64,000 bases of DNA. Source: FEB-25 sp963726315. GTDB lineage: Bacteria > Chloroflexota > Anaerolineae > Anaerolineales > UBA4823. The notes under the pieces were generated by a model that saw only the letters and a program-made list of their open reading frames with translations, did no database searches and was not told where the DNA came from. Both the position numbers and the translations under genes were made by a program. Position 1 is the first letter of the stretch. Each line of letters starts with the position of its first letter. Shown here in pieces: positions 49,677-58,126 of the stretch. Location: the NCBI GenBank assembly GCA_963726315.1, contig CAVSBZ010000005.1, forward strand, positions 248,001 to 312,000, given 5' to 3'.

Positions 49677-50444
49677 TCAGGCGATTGCAGAGCGGACATG
49701 CTTGGCTAACTCTGAGAAGGCGGATGAGTAGCGGATATCCTCTTCCCGAGGCCGAGGCAGATCCACGGTCAGATCCAGGCGTAGACGACCTGGCCGAGGG
49801 CTGAGGACCAGTACCCTGTCAGCCAGGAAGAGTGATTCGCTGATCGAATGGGTGACCATGATAACCGTCTTGCGCCGGGCTTGCCAGATGCGGATCAGCT
49901 CAGAGCCCATGCGTTCACGTGTAAGCGCATCCAGCGAGCCAAATGGCTCATCCAGGAGGAGTAAATCGGGTTCATGGATCAATGCCCTGGCGATAGCCAC
50001 TCGTTGTGCCATTCCGCCTGATAAATCCCGCGGCAACGAGGACTCGAAACCCGATAGACCAACCAGCTCGACTAAAGCCTGTGCTTTTGCCAGGGCGATT
50101 GAGCGAGGAATGTGTTGAATTTCGAGCGGTAATAATATATTATCCAACACCGTTCGCCAGGGCATCAAATTTGCTTTTTGAAATACCATGCCCACCCCAT
50201 GGCGTGGGGCTTTTTGGGAGGAATTTCCAAAAATAATCTCCCCTTGTGTTGGGGGAAGCAAGCCTGCCAGGATACGTAGCAAGGTGGTCTTGCCAGATCC
50301 TGAGGGACCCAGAACACATACAAACTGCTCCGCAAAGACCGAAAAGGAGATGTCATCCAGGGCATGCAAGCCATTGTTCCCATCGGGAAAAATGGTGGTG
50401 AGATGCTTGATCTGCAAGATTGGCTCGCTACCTTGAAGGTTCAT
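49677..50444 (-). CDS. ABC importer ATP-binding protein, riboflavin-uptake operon
   Basis: A 255-aa ATPase of the nitrate/sulfonate/taurine (SsuB/TauB-like) group. Walker A GPSGSGKTT near residue 43, VFQKANLMPWRTVLDNI near 90, signature LSGGMAQR near 141, Walker B LLLLDEPFGSLD near 160, H-loop VTHSISE near 198. It follows the binding protein gene by 31 bases and is the third cistron under the FMN riboswitch. Some riboflavin importers share an ATPase; here one is encoded in place. Confidence 0.9.
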   Translation of the reverse strand: MNLQGSEPILQIKHLTTIFPDGNNGLHALDDISFSVFAEQFVCVLGPSGSGKTTLLRILAGLLPPTQGEIIFGNSSQKAPRHGVGMVFQKANLMPWRTVLDNILLPLEIQHIPRSIALAKAQALVELVGLSGFESSLPRDLSGGMAQRVAIARALIHEPDLLLLDEPFGSLDALTRERMGSELIRIWQARRKTVIMVTHSISESLFLADRVLVLSPRPGRLRLDLTVDLPRPREEDIRYSSAFSELAKHVRSAIA

Positions 50445-50475
50445 AAAAGGATATCCTGGTCACTTATATATCAAG

Positions 50476-51525
50476 TTACTTCGCCGGAAGGTATGCATTA
50501 CTAAATACTTTGGATACATCCAATGGGGTGGTCAATAGGCCCATATCCAGAAGCACTTGTTGCATGTTCTGCCATGCAGTTGGATCAGAATAACCCAGCT
50601 GGTCAGCTTTCCAGAATTCGATGGAGGTGGCTAGGACCTGCTTTTGGACGGCTTGATCAACTTGTGCCAACCCTTCCACGTAGTTCAGGCAAATCTGATA
50701 GGCTGCATCAGGGTTGGCGATGGTATCTGCGATGCCTTTAAGAATCGCCTGGTCCATCTTACGTACCAGCTCAGGATTCTCGGCAATCGTCTTTTCATTG
50801 GTAATCAGTCCATTCGAAACGAGATGATCGTAATCCCTGACCTGGATCTCATCGATCTTATAACCCATAGAGTGCAGCTGGATGGGCTCATTATTGGTGT
50901 AAACCACTACGGCTTGTTCTTTATCGCTCACCAGTGAAGCTACCTGGGTGTAGGCAATTGAATCGAGGGTAACATCGCTTTCCTTTAAGCCTCCCGCGCT
51001 GAGCAAAGCCCGCAGACCAATGTAACTTGCCCCATATAACCCGGGTAGCCCGATGTGCTTTCCTTTCAAATCCGCTGGCTTGAGGATGCCTGTTCCGGTT
51101 TTGGAAACGACTGACACAGGGTAATCCTGATACCAGGCCATTACATACACAACGGGTAATCCCTGGGAGCGGGCCAGCAAGACTTGATCACCGGATACGA
51201 CGGCGAACTGCAGCTCATTTGCGCCTACCAGAGCAACGGCGTCCGTTTCAAAGCTGTAATCAAATTCGATATCGATCCCAGCCTGTGCGAAATAACCCTT
51301 TTCAAGAGCGACGTAAAGGGGAGCAAATTGGACGTTGGGGATATATCCCAAGGGTAGGCGTATATGGATTAACGGAGGAACTCCTGTTGGCGTAACTGAA
51401 GTACCCGAAATTTGGGTGGTGGAGACTATACTGGATTTGGGGGTGGGATTAATCGTAGCAGCGGCACATGCAGATGTAAGGATAACAACCAGCGATAGGA
51501 TGACCAACAACGTCTTTTTTATCAT
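50476..51525 (-). CDS. ribY: Substrate-binding lipoprotein RibY-like (NMT1/THI5 fold)
   Basis: A 349-aa extracytoplasmic binding protein. The lipoprotein signal ends LTSAC with Cys20. A Thr/Ser/Pro linker leads to the NMT1/THI5-like domain: LGYIPNVQFAPLYVALEKGYF near 60-80, FAVVSGDQVLLARSQGLPVV near 108-127, LKGKHIGLPGLYGASYIGL near 150-168. By fold it would be annotated a thiamine-precursor or nitrate binder, but the FMN riboswitch in front of the operon points to riboflavin or a flavin (RibXY-type importer of Chloroflexota). Confidence 0.85.
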   Translation of the reverse strand: MIKKTLLVILSLVVILTSACAAATINPTPKSSIVSTTQISGTSVTPTGVPPLIHIRLPLGYIPNVQFAPLYVALEKGYFAQAGIDIEFDYSFETDAVALVGANELQFAVVSGDQVLLARSQGLPVVYVMAWYQDYPVSVVSKTGTGILKPADLKGKHIGLPGLYGASYIGLRALLSAGGLKESDVTLDSIAYTQVASLVSDKEQAVVVYTNNEPIQLHSMGYKIDEIQVRDYDHLVSNGLITNEKTIAENPELVRKMDQAILKGIADTIANPDAAYQICLNYVEGLAQVDQAVQKQVLATSIEFWKADQLGYSDPTAWQNMQQVLLDMGLLTTPLDVSKVFSNAYLPAK

Positions 51526-51549
51526 GCAAATTCCTTTCCAATTACCAAA

Positions 51550-52344
51550 TCACGTTTTCACCGGCAGATCGGTATTCAACAAAACTTCGTTTTCTGGACG
51601 CTGCTGCCAACCTAACAACCGATGCTCGATCAGAGACACCGTACCATAAAGGATGAGAGCCATGGCGATCAAGGTAAAGATTGCGACGAATACAAGAGCT
51701 GTATCGTAAACGCCGCGACCGACATTGACCATAAATCCAAGCCCACTTTTAGCTCCCACGAACTCACCTACTACGGCTCCGATGACCGCCAGTGTGGCTC
51801 CAATACGCAAACCGCCCAGAAAGACTGGCAGAGCAGCTGGCATCTCAAGACTTTTCAAAGTTTGCCAGCGAGTTGCCTGGAGTGAGCGCATCAAGTCGCG
51901 CAAGTCTTCTGGGACAGAACGTACTCCCACCACAGTATTGACCAGCACGGGAAAAAAGACGATCAGAGCACAGATCAGAATTTTGGAAGATATTCCTGGT
52001 CCGAACCAGATCACCAAGAGTGGAGCAATGGCAACAATTGGAATTGCCTGACTGGCAACGATATAGGGAGAAAGCACGCGTTCGAGTGCCAGAGAACGCG
52101 CCAGGAGGTAACCCAATACTGTGGCAACACTCACTCCTAATGCCAACCCAGCCAGTACTTCCATCAAGGTTGCCAGAGTATTGCGCAATAAGCTGCCATC
52201 ACGGATTGTTTGCACAAATCGGACTCCAACCTGTGATGGCGAGGGAAGGATGAAGGCCGGAAAACTCCCAATCCAAATCACAATCTGCCACAACAACAAT
52301 GCAGCCAGTAATGAGAGGATGATCAGCCAGGGTTTCGTCTTCAT
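51550..52344 (-). CDS. ribX: ABC importer permease RibX-like
   Basis: A 264-aa permease of the SsuC/TauC type with six helices. The EAA loop is LRDLMRSLQATRWQTLKSLEMPAALPVFLGGL near residues 146-177 (EDLRDLMRS-x13-MPAALP). The start at 52344 is only 8 bases after the riboswitch terminator T-run and lacks a Shine-Dalgarno, so translation may also depend on how the leader folds. First gene of the flavin importer operon. Confidence 0.88.
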   Translation of the reverse strand: MKTKPWLIILSLLAALLLWQIVIWIGSFPAFILPSPSQVGVRFVQTIRDGSLLRNTLATLMEVLAGLALGVSVATVLGYLLARSLALERVLSPYIVASQAIPIVAIAPLLVIWFGPGISSKILICALIVFFPVLVNTVVGVRSVPEDLRDLMRSLQATRWQTLKSLEMPAALPVFLGGLRIGATLAVIGAVVGEFVGAKSGLGFMVNVGRGVYDTALVFVAIFTLIAMALILYGTVSLIEHRLLGWQQRPENEVLLNTDLPVKT

Positions 52345-52351
52345 ATATAAT

Positions 52352-52377
52352 AAAAAGCCCCGAAGGGTGCTTCGGGG
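52352..52377 (-). terminator. FMN riboswitch terminator
   Basis: On the minus strand CCCCGAAG-cacc-CTTCGGGG (plus 52377-52358), a perfect 8-bp stem, then C and a run of five T (plus 52356-52352). The start codon of ribX follows at 52344. Confidence 0.9.
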
Positions 52378-52445
52378 TAATTAAATTTACCTGTCAGGAA
52401 AATACGTGCACAATACGCACGCATAATAAACCTGAATACTTTTAT

Positions 52446-52573
52446 ACCTTCTTCCATCCGGACTGTACCGTCGGCTCCGGAATTACACCGGATCATGCCA
52501 AAAATCATGGCTCGTGGGCTATACCACCGGTCGGGAATAAACGGATAAGCCGTTATCACCCTGCCCCGAAGGT
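52446..52573 (-). promoter_or_regulatory. FMN riboswitch (RFN element)
   Basis: Read on the minus strand the element begins ACCTTCGGGGCAGGGTG and contains ATTCCCGACCGG, TATAGCCCACGAGCC, GATCCGGTGTAATTCCGGAG, CCGACGGTACAGTCCGGATG and closes with GAAGAAGGT: all conserved blocks of the FMN aptamer. P1 is ACCTTC/GAAGGT. The aptamer's 5' CTTCGGGG (plus 52564-52571) is identical to the 3' arm of the terminator, so it can pair with the terminator's 5' arm CCCCGAAG as antiterminator; FMN binding ties up the 5' strand in P1 and lets the terminator form (OFF switch). Confidence 0.95.
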
Positions 52574-52591
52574 TGCTATTAGATTATCCTG

Positions 52592-52620
52592 ATTATAACG
52601 AGAGTGACTAAAAAGGTCAA
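52592..52620 (-). promoter_or_regulatory. Promoter of the ribXY operon
   Basis: On the minus strand TTGACC (52620-52615), exactly 17 bases, TATAAT (52597-52592). Predicted transcript start about 52585, 12 bases before the aptamer. Confidence 0.85.
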
Positions 52621-52662
52621 CAATGAGCTTGTTAGAGTTTTATAAGAACCATATTCACCCGC

Positions 52663-52691
52663 TTGACGTACCAATTCCGTCATGGTATCAT
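52663..52691 (+). promoter_or_regulatory. Heat-shock operon promoter
   Basis: TTGACG (52663-52668), 17 bases, TATCAT (52686-52691). Transcription would start near 52698, just before the CIRCE operator. It diverges from the ribXY promoter 43 bases away. Confidence 0.75.
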
Positions 52692-52704
52692 AATATCCGT
52701 CGAT

Positions 52705-52731
52705 TTAGCACTCTCATGTCGAGAGTGCTAA
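52705..52731 (+). promoter_or_regulatory. CIRCE operator
   Basis: TTAGCACTC-N9-GAGTGCTAA, a perfect match to the 9-9-9 CIRCE consensus bound by HrcA. It lies in the 5' untranslated region 17 bases before the hrcA ATG, so HrcA represses its own operon until heat inactivates it. Confidence 0.97.
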
Positions 52732-52747
52732 ATTATAGGTGAAGAAG

Positions 52748-53788
52748 ATGAGTACACTTACCGAACGACAAAGACTTACCCTGGCGCTTATTATCCATGC
52801 ATATACAGAAACAGCCCAGCCTGTCGGATCAAAAGCCTTGATCGAAAGGTATAAGCTCGACACAAGCTCGGCAACCATCCGCAATGATATGGTAGAGCTT
52901 ACCGAAGCTGGTTATTTACGCCAACCATATACTTCTGCAGGAAGAGTGCCCACTGAAGAAGGCTACCGGTATTTCGTAAGGCAGCTGATGGGGCAGGATG
53001 AGCTTCCGATGAATACCAGACGGACGATCACGCACCAGTTTTATCAGGCAGGACGAGACGTGAACCGCTGGATGCGATTGGCGGCCTCAGTATTGGCACA
53101 CCAGTCTCAAGGTGCTTCATTGGTGACGTCCCCAAGACCGGAATCCGCACGGTTTAAACATCTAAGCCTCATTTCCACCCATGGGAGGCAGGTGTTGATG
53201 GTGATGGTGTGGACGGGAGGGCAGGTGAGGCAGCAAATGCTTACTCTAGCAGAACCTGTTTCTCAAGAACAGCTTTCCACGGCTGCCAGTCACATCAACC
53301 TGGTATGCGAGGGGCTGGATACAGACGGGATTGCGGCAATACATGGTCAATTTGATGCGCTCGAATTGGATGTGCTCAAACTAATCCGGGAGGAACAGGA
53401 ACGGATGAAACAGGTCGTCTCCGGTGAAGTGTACCGGGATGGCTTGACCAATGTGCTGGCAGAACCGGAATTTGCCGAGTCGGAGTCGGCACGCAAGGCA
53501 TTGAGGGTGTTGGAAGAGCGATCCATGTTGGAAGATTTGCTCTCACGAACGGTACTGACCAGTGGTATGGATGATGTTCAGGTGTTGATCGGCGGGGAAG
53601 GGACGTGGGAAGACCTGCGTGATTGTTCGATGGTGCTAGGTCGTTATGGCGCACCGGGACTGGTAACTGGTGCATTGGGTGTGCTCGGACCTACCCGCAT
53701 GGCATATGGGCGCACCGTCTCAACCGTACGCTTTGTTTCTGGCCTGTTGAGTGACCTGGTCATTGAAATGTTGGCAGAAGAGACTTAA
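52748..53788 (+). CDS. hrcA: Heat-inducible transcriptional repressor HrcA
   Basis: A 346-aa dimeric repressor of class I heat-shock genes. N-terminal winged helix: LTERQRLTLALIIHAYTETAQPVGSKAL near residues 3-30 and the recognition part SSATIRNDMVELTEAGYLRQPYTSAGRVPTEEGYRYFV near 40-77 (A-T-I-R-N-D-M core). The middle and C-terminal GAF-like domain includes NVLAEPEF and the terminal GPTRMAYGRTVSTVRFVSGLL. ATG 52748 with AGGTGAAG just upstream is preferred over GTG 52739. The grpE gene follows. Confidence 0.96.
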   Translation: MSTLTERQRLTLALIIHAYTETAQPVGSKALIERYKLDTSSATIRNDMVELTEAGYLRQPYTSAGRVPTEEGYRYFVRQLMGQDELPMNTRRTITHQFYQAGRDVNRWMRLAASVLAHQSQGASLVTSPRPESARFKHLSLISTHGRQVLMVMVWTGGQVRQQMLTLAEPVSQEQLSTAASHINLVCEGLDTDGIAAIHGQFDALELDVLKLIREEQERMKQVVSGEVYRDGLTNVLAEPEFAESESARKALRVLEERSMLEDLLSRTVLTSGMDDVQVLIGGEGTWEDLRDCSMVLGRYGAPGLVTGALGVLGPTRMAYGRTVSTVRFVSGLLSDLVIEMLAEET

Positions 53789-53804
53789 GGAGAGTAATGC
53801 AGTC

Positions 53805-54446
53805 ATGGCTTATAAGAAACACAAAGTAAACCCGAAAAAATCTGATGAGGGAAAACCGGTGGATGAACCCGGAAGTGAACCTCAAGCCCAGTCTGAATTT
53901 CAATCGCAGGATCAATCCTGGCCTCCAATTGAACCAGATGAGGTCATTGAAGCCCCAGTGGATATCCCAGAGGAAGAGATCAGCCCGCTGCGCTCCGAGT
54001 TAGACCAGGCGTTGGCGAAGTCAAATGAGTATTTAACCGGCTGGCAGCGGGAACGGGCCGAGTTTATTAATTACAAGAAGCGCATTGAACGGGAACAATC
54101 CCAAGGCGGTCAGAATGCATTCGGGAATGCCATTCGGCGCTACCTGGATATTGCAGATGACCTGGCGAGAGCATTAAAAGACAAGAACCGACCTTTGGAA
54201 GGAAATGGGGCGGTTTGGGCAGAAGGGATTGACTTGATCCACAAGAAAATGATCGCTGCATTTGAGGCGGATGGAGTGAAGATCATTGATGCCAGGGGAA
54301 AATTCTTCGATCCGAACATGCACGAAGCCATCTCTCACGAAGACAGCCAGGAACATGAAAGTGGACAGATCATTGACGTCGTTCAGCCCGGGTACACGCT
54401 GGGTGACAAGGTTATCAGACCAGCGCGAGTGCGCGTGGCACGATAA
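53805..54446 (+). CDS. grpE: Nucleotide exchange factor GrpE
   Basis: A 213-aa cochaperone that releases ADP from DnaK. The first 65 residues are acidic and disordered; a long helix (RSELDQALAKSNEYLTGWQRERAEFINYKKRIERE) spans about 65-100; the beta-wing domain with GVKIIDARGKFFDPNMHEAI near 160-180 and GYTLGDKVIRPARVRVA at the end matches the GrpE signature. AAGGAG is 14 bases before the ATG, rather far. Second gene of the CIRCE operon. Confidence 0.95.
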   Translation: MAYKKHKVNPKKSDEGKPVDEPGSEPQAQSEFQSQDQSWPPIEPDEVIEAPVDIPEEEISPLRSELDQALAKSNEYLTGWQRERAEFINYKKRIEREQSQGGQNAFGNAIRRYLDIADDLARALKDKNRPLEGNGAVWAEGIDLIHKKMIAAFEADGVKIIDARGKFFDPNMHEAISHEDSQEHESGQIIDVVQPGYTLGDKVIRPARVRVAR

Positions 54447-54506
54447 CTAAACTGACATCATATCTAATTTATTGAACATCTAATCGTAAATAAGGAGAGT
54501 AACAGA

Positions 54507-56441
54507 ATGGGAAAAATCATTGGTATTGATCTTGGCACAACCAACTCAGTGGTAGCAGTTATGGAAGGTGGGGAGCCAACAGTCATCTCAAGCGCAGAAG
54601 GTGAGCGCCTGGTTCCATCGGTTGTGGCGATCAACAAGAACCACGAACGCCTGGTGGGGCGGGTAGCACGTAACCAGGCCGTAGTCAACCCTGAGAACAC
54701 CGTATTCTCGATCAAGCAATTCATGGGTCGTAAGTTCGAAGACCCAGAAGTGAAGAAAGCCCTGGCTCGGGTCCCTTATAAGGTTGCCAAAGCGCCGAAT
54801 GGGGATATAAGGGTGATTTTAGATGGGCGTGAATATACACCTCCAGAAATATCTGCCATGATCCTGGCTAAACTTAAAGCTGATGCTGAAGCCTACCTGG
54901 GTGAAGCTGTAACCCAGGCAGTCATCACGGTACCGGCATATTTCAATGATGCCCAACGCAATGCCACCAAGGATGCGGGTAAGATAGCTGGGTTGGAGGT
55001 ATTACGTATCATAAATGAACCCACGGCATCATCATTAGCTTATGGACTGGATAAGAAAAAGGATGAAGTGATTGCAGTCTATGACCTGGGCGGTGGCACT
55101 TTTGATATTTCCATTCTGGATGTTGGGGATGGCGTCTTCCAGGTGCGCTCCACCAGTGGGGATACTTTCCTGGGTGGAGACGATTTCGACATGCGGTTAA
55201 TTGATTACCTGGCAGATGAATTCAAGACCACCAATGGAATTGACCTGCGCCAGGACCGCCAAAGCCTGCAAAGGCTAAAGGAAGCTGCTGAGAAAGCCAA
55301 GATTGAGCTCTCCACGATGATGCAGACCGAAATCAACCTGCCGTACATCACCGCTGATGCCACGGGTCCGAAGCACATGGTGATGAACCTGACGCGTGCA
55401 AAATTGGAACAACTGACTGGCGACTTGATTGACCGCAGCCTGGGTCCGGTCAAGAACGCACTCAAAGATGCCGACATGGATACTTCCAAGATAAATGAGG
55501 TGGTGCTGGTGGGCGGTATGACCCGTATGCCAGCGGTGCAGGAGGCTGTGCGTAAATTATTCAACAAGGAGCCCCACAAGGGTGTGAACCCTGATGAAGT
55601 GGTGGCAATTGGCGCGGCAATCCAGGCAGGCGTATTGGGCGGAGACGTGAAGGACATCCTGCTGGTGGATGTAACGCCGCTGACACTCTCGGTTGAGACA
55701 TTAGGTGGTGTTGCCACCCCGCTGATTGAGCGCAACACCGCTATCCCAATCCATAAGAGCCAGGTCTTCTCAACAGCATCTGACAGCCAACCCCAAGTTG
55801 AGATCAATGTACTGCAAGGCGAGAGACCGATGGCGGCAGACAATAAAAGCCTGGGGAAATTCAGCCTGGATGGCATTCCGCCTGCACCGCGCGGCATACC
55901 ACAAATCGAGGTTACCTTCGATATTGACGCCAACGGGATTATAAAGGTGACCGCCCAGGATAAAGCCACCCAGCGCAGCCAGCATATAACCATTACTGCT
56001 TCCTCGGGATTAAGTGAATCAGAAGTTGAGCGCATGCGCAGGGAAGCAGAAACACACGCGGATGAAGATAAAAAGCGTAAAGAGCTGATCGAAGCGAAGA
56101 ATACAGCGGATAATGCCATCTACACCGCCGAGAAAGCACTACGAGATTTTGGCGAGAAAGTGCCGGCCGAAACCAAGAGCAAGGTCGAAACAGAAGTCAC
56201 CAATGTGAAGAAAACGTTGGAGAGCGATGACCCGGTAAGGATAAGGAGCGCAACCGAGCAGTTATTCCAGGTGGTCCAGCAAATCGGGGCAGCTGTCTAC
56301 CAACAGGGAGGTCCTGCAGCAGGTCCGTCGGCAGGTCCTGAACCTGGTCCGGCTGAAGGCAGTGAAGAGCCCGGCCCAGAAGGTGGGCAAAAGCCTGGTG
56401 GTGACGATGACGTTGTGGATGGCGAGTTCCGGAACGCATAA
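54507..56441 (+). CDS. dnaK: Chaperone DnaK (Hsp70)
   Basis: ATP-driven folding chaperone, 644 aa. ATPase domain: GIDLGTTNSVVAV near residue 5, IINEPTASSLAYG near 168, VYDLGGGTFDISIL near 190, VVLVGGMTRMPAVQ near 332. Substrate-binding domain from about 385 (DVTPLTLSVETLGG), lid helices, and a Gly/Pro/Glu-rich disordered tail ending DDDVVDGEFRNA, which keeps the EEVD-like acidic end of bacterial DnaK. AAGGAG is 9 bases before the ATG. The dnaJ gene normally follows, but here a cassette intervenes. Confidence 0.98.
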   Translation: MGKIIGIDLGTTNSVVAVMEGGEPTVISSAEGERLVPSVVAINKNHERLVGRVARNQAVVNPENTVFSIKQFMGRKFEDPEVKKALARVPYKVAKAPNGDIRVILDGREYTPPEISAMILAKLKADAEAYLGEAVTQAVITVPAYFNDAQRNATKDAGKIAGLEVLRIINEPTASSLAYGLDKKKDEVIAVYDLGGGTFDISILDVGDGVFQVRSTSGDTFLGGDDFDMRLIDYLADEFKTTNGIDLRQDRQSLQRLKEAAEKAKIELSTMMQTEINLPYITADATGPKHMVMNLTRAKLEQLTGDLIDRSLGPVKNALKDADMDTSKINEVVLVGGMTRMPAVQEAVRKLFNKEPHKGVNPDEVVAIGAAIQAGVLGGDVKDILLVDVTPLTLSVETLGGVATPLIERNTAIPIHKSQVFSTASDSQPQVEINVLQGERPMAADNKSLGKFSLDGIPPAPRGIPQIEVTFDIDANGIIKVTAQDKATQRSQHITITASSGLSESEVERMRREAETHADEDKKRKELIEAKNTADNAIYTAEKALRDFGEKVPAETKSKVETEVTNVKKTLESDDPVRIRSATEQLFQVVQQIGAAVYQQGGPAAGPSAGPEPGPAEGSEEPGPEGGQKPGGDDDVVDGEFRNA

Positions 56442-56450
56442 ATCAAGTTC

Positions 56451-56920
56451 GCAGGTTGGCAGGTTGGAAGGTTTAAAGGTTGAAACATAAAAGATGCCAA
56501 CGATCGTGAGATTTGAGGATATGGAGGTCTGGAAGACATCTCGTGATTTGACCAGGAAGATCAATGAATTGACACGAAATGATGCCTTTTCCAGGGATTT
56601 TGGTCTACGTGACCAGATGCGCCGTTCCTCTGTATCCATTATGTCGAATATTGCCGAAGGATTTGAAAGCAGAACAAATATATTATTCAAGGATTATCTA
56701 GGGCGTGCCAAGGCATCAGCTGGTGAATTGAGAGCTCAGGTATACGTAGCTAACGACATTGGTTATATAAATGCGAGAGAATTCTCTGAACTCCATGGAA
56801 TTTGTGAAAAGTGTAGCCGGCAGTTAAGCAAATTTATTCAATATCTGGAACAGCAACCAAAATCAATCCGCGAGGAAGGAATAGAGTACAACGTTTAAAC
56901 CTGCAAACTTGGTAACCTGC
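56451..56920. mobile_element. 470-bp cassette with 32-bp imperfect inverted termini between dnaK and dnaJ
   Basis: The left end (56451-56482, beginning GCAGGTTGG) and the reverse complement of the right end (56889-56920) match at 26 of 32 positions without gaps; with one gap the similarity reaches 56445 and 56925 (AAGTTC vs AAGTT). The right terminus overlaps the last codons of the enclosed gene. There is no transposase and no clear target duplication. The intact hsp order around it, and the lack of a ribosome-binding site for dnaJ immediately after it, suggest insertion into a formerly contiguous dnaK-dnaJ junction. Confidence 0.6.
56494..56898 (+). CDS. Four-helix-bundle protein (23S rRNA intervening-sequence protein family)
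   Basis: A 134-aa protein of the S23/IVP family. Typical wording: FEDMEVWKTSRDLTRKI near residues 7-23, FGLRDQMRRSSVSIMSNIAEGFES near 36-59, FKDYLGRAKASAGELRAQVYVANDIGY near 65-91. The fold is four antiparallel helices forming a pentamer; the function is unknown, although relatives are encoded within intervening sequences of 23S rRNA genes. No strong Shine-Dalgarno precedes ATG 56494. It has nothing to do with heat shock as far as known, and lies within inverted repeats. Confidence 0.92.
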   Translation: MPTIVRFEDMEVWKTSRDLTRKINELTRNDAFSRDFGLRDQMRRSSVSIMSNIAEGFESRTNILFKDYLGRAKASAGELRAQVYVANDIGYINAREFSELHGICEKCSRQLSKFIQYLEQQPKSIREEGIEYNV

Positions 56921-56946
56921 AACTTTTAAACGTTCTTATGTGACTT

Positions 56947-58071
56947 ATGGCGAAGCGTGATTACTATGAAATCCTGGGTGTGCCGCGCGAGGCTGCACCT
57001 GATGATATAAAGGCATCCTTCCGAAGATTAGCCAGGCAGTACCATCCTGACGTTAGCCAGGAAGCTAATGCCGAGGAGCACTTCAAGGAAATCAATGAGG
57101 CTTATTCAGTGCTGTCCGACCCCGATAAACGGGCTGCTTACGACCGCTTCGGTCACGCTGGGGTGCAAAACCAGGGCGGCATGCCGGATTTCACGGTTGA
57201 TTTTGGGGATCTGTTCGATGAATTTTTTGGTGGGTTTGGAGGTTTTGGGAGGAGTGCAAGCCGCAGGACGCGGAATGCCCCACGGCGTGGGGGTGACCTG
57301 CAATACAACGTAGACCTGACATTCGAAGAGTCGATTTTTGGGGTGGAGAAGGAAATTGAGATCACCAGGGATGAGGTGTGCGAAACTTGCGCAGGGAAAG
57401 GTGCTGAACCTGGCACAAGCCCGGTGCGTTGCTCCACGTGTAATGGAACGGGTGAGGTGCGCCAGGTGCGGCAGACCCTGTTGGGGTCGATGGTGCAGGT
57501 GTCGACCTGCCCTGTTTGCAGCGGCAAGGGAGAAACCATTTCAACCCCATGCCATACCTGCAGTGGGCGCGGCCTGGTACGCAGAAACCGCAAGAAGGTT
57601 ATCCACATCCAGGCGGGTGTGGATACTGGTAACCAAATCCGGGTGGCAGGCGAAGGACAACCGGGGGAAAATGGTGGTCCAACCGGTAATTTATACCTGG
57701 TTATCCGGGTTCTCTCGCATCAATATTTTCACCGGCGTGAGAATGACATCCTACTAGACTTGGATATCAATATCGCCCAAGCCACGTTGGGGGCGGAAGT
57801 TGATGTGCCCACTGTGGATGGTCCGACCAAGTTAAAAATCTCGGCGGGTACACAGCCGGGCAAAGTTTTACGTATTCGAGGAAAAGGAGCCCCACACTTG
57901 AGGGGGAACGGTCGCGGTGACCAGATTGTAGTGGTCAACGTGCAAGTACCCAAGAACATAACCAGCGATCAGCGCATTCTGATGGAAAAGTTAGCTGAAA
58001 GCCTCGGGAGTGAAGTCAAACCTGCAGAGCGAGGATTCCTGGATTGGCTAAAGGATACCCTGGGGGGTTAG
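56947..58071 (+). CDS. dnaJ: Chaperone DnaJ (Hsp40)
   Basis: A 374-aa cochaperone that stimulates DnaK. J-domain 1-70 with HPD in YHPDVS near residue 35; Gly/Phe region near 85-105; four zinc-binding repeats CETCAGKG, CSTCNGTG, CPVCSGKG and CHTCSGRG between about 144 and 205; C-terminal substrate domains end at KDTLGG. The ATG has no recognisable ribosome-binding site, perhaps because the preceding cassette separated it from its original context. prmA follows, as in many bacteria. Confidence 0.97.
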   Translation: MAKRDYYEILGVPREAAPDDIKASFRRLARQYHPDVSQEANAEEHFKEINEAYSVLSDPDKRAAYDRFGHAGVQNQGGMPDFTVDFGDLFDEFFGGFGGFGRSASRRTRNAPRRGGDLQYNVDLTFEESIFGVEKEIEITRDEVCETCAGKGAEPGTSPVRCSTCNGTGEVRQVRQTLLGSMVQVSTCPVCSGKGETISTPCHTCSGRGLVRRNRKKVIHIQAGVDTGNQIRVAGEGQPGENGGPTGNLYLVIRVLSHQYFHRRENDILLDLDINIAQATLGAEVDVPTVDGPTKLKISAGTQPGKVLRIRGKGAPHLRGNGRGDQIVVVNVQVPKNITSDQRILMEKLAESLGSEVKPAERGFLDWLKDTLGG

Positions 58072-58126
58072 CCAGACCAGTTTACAGATTGACCGATCAA
58101 GTTTCCTCCCTAAATAATTCAACATT

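Noticed and set aside
54447..54506. Second CIRCE element before dnaK
   Set aside because: No TTAGCACTC or GAGTGCTAA half-site is present; dnaK is served by the hrcA promoter.
55205..56119. 304-codon minus-strand ORF opposite dnaK
   Set aside because: It is the complement of highly conserved DnaK codons, is Ser/Arg-rich, and shows no motif or ribosome-binding site.
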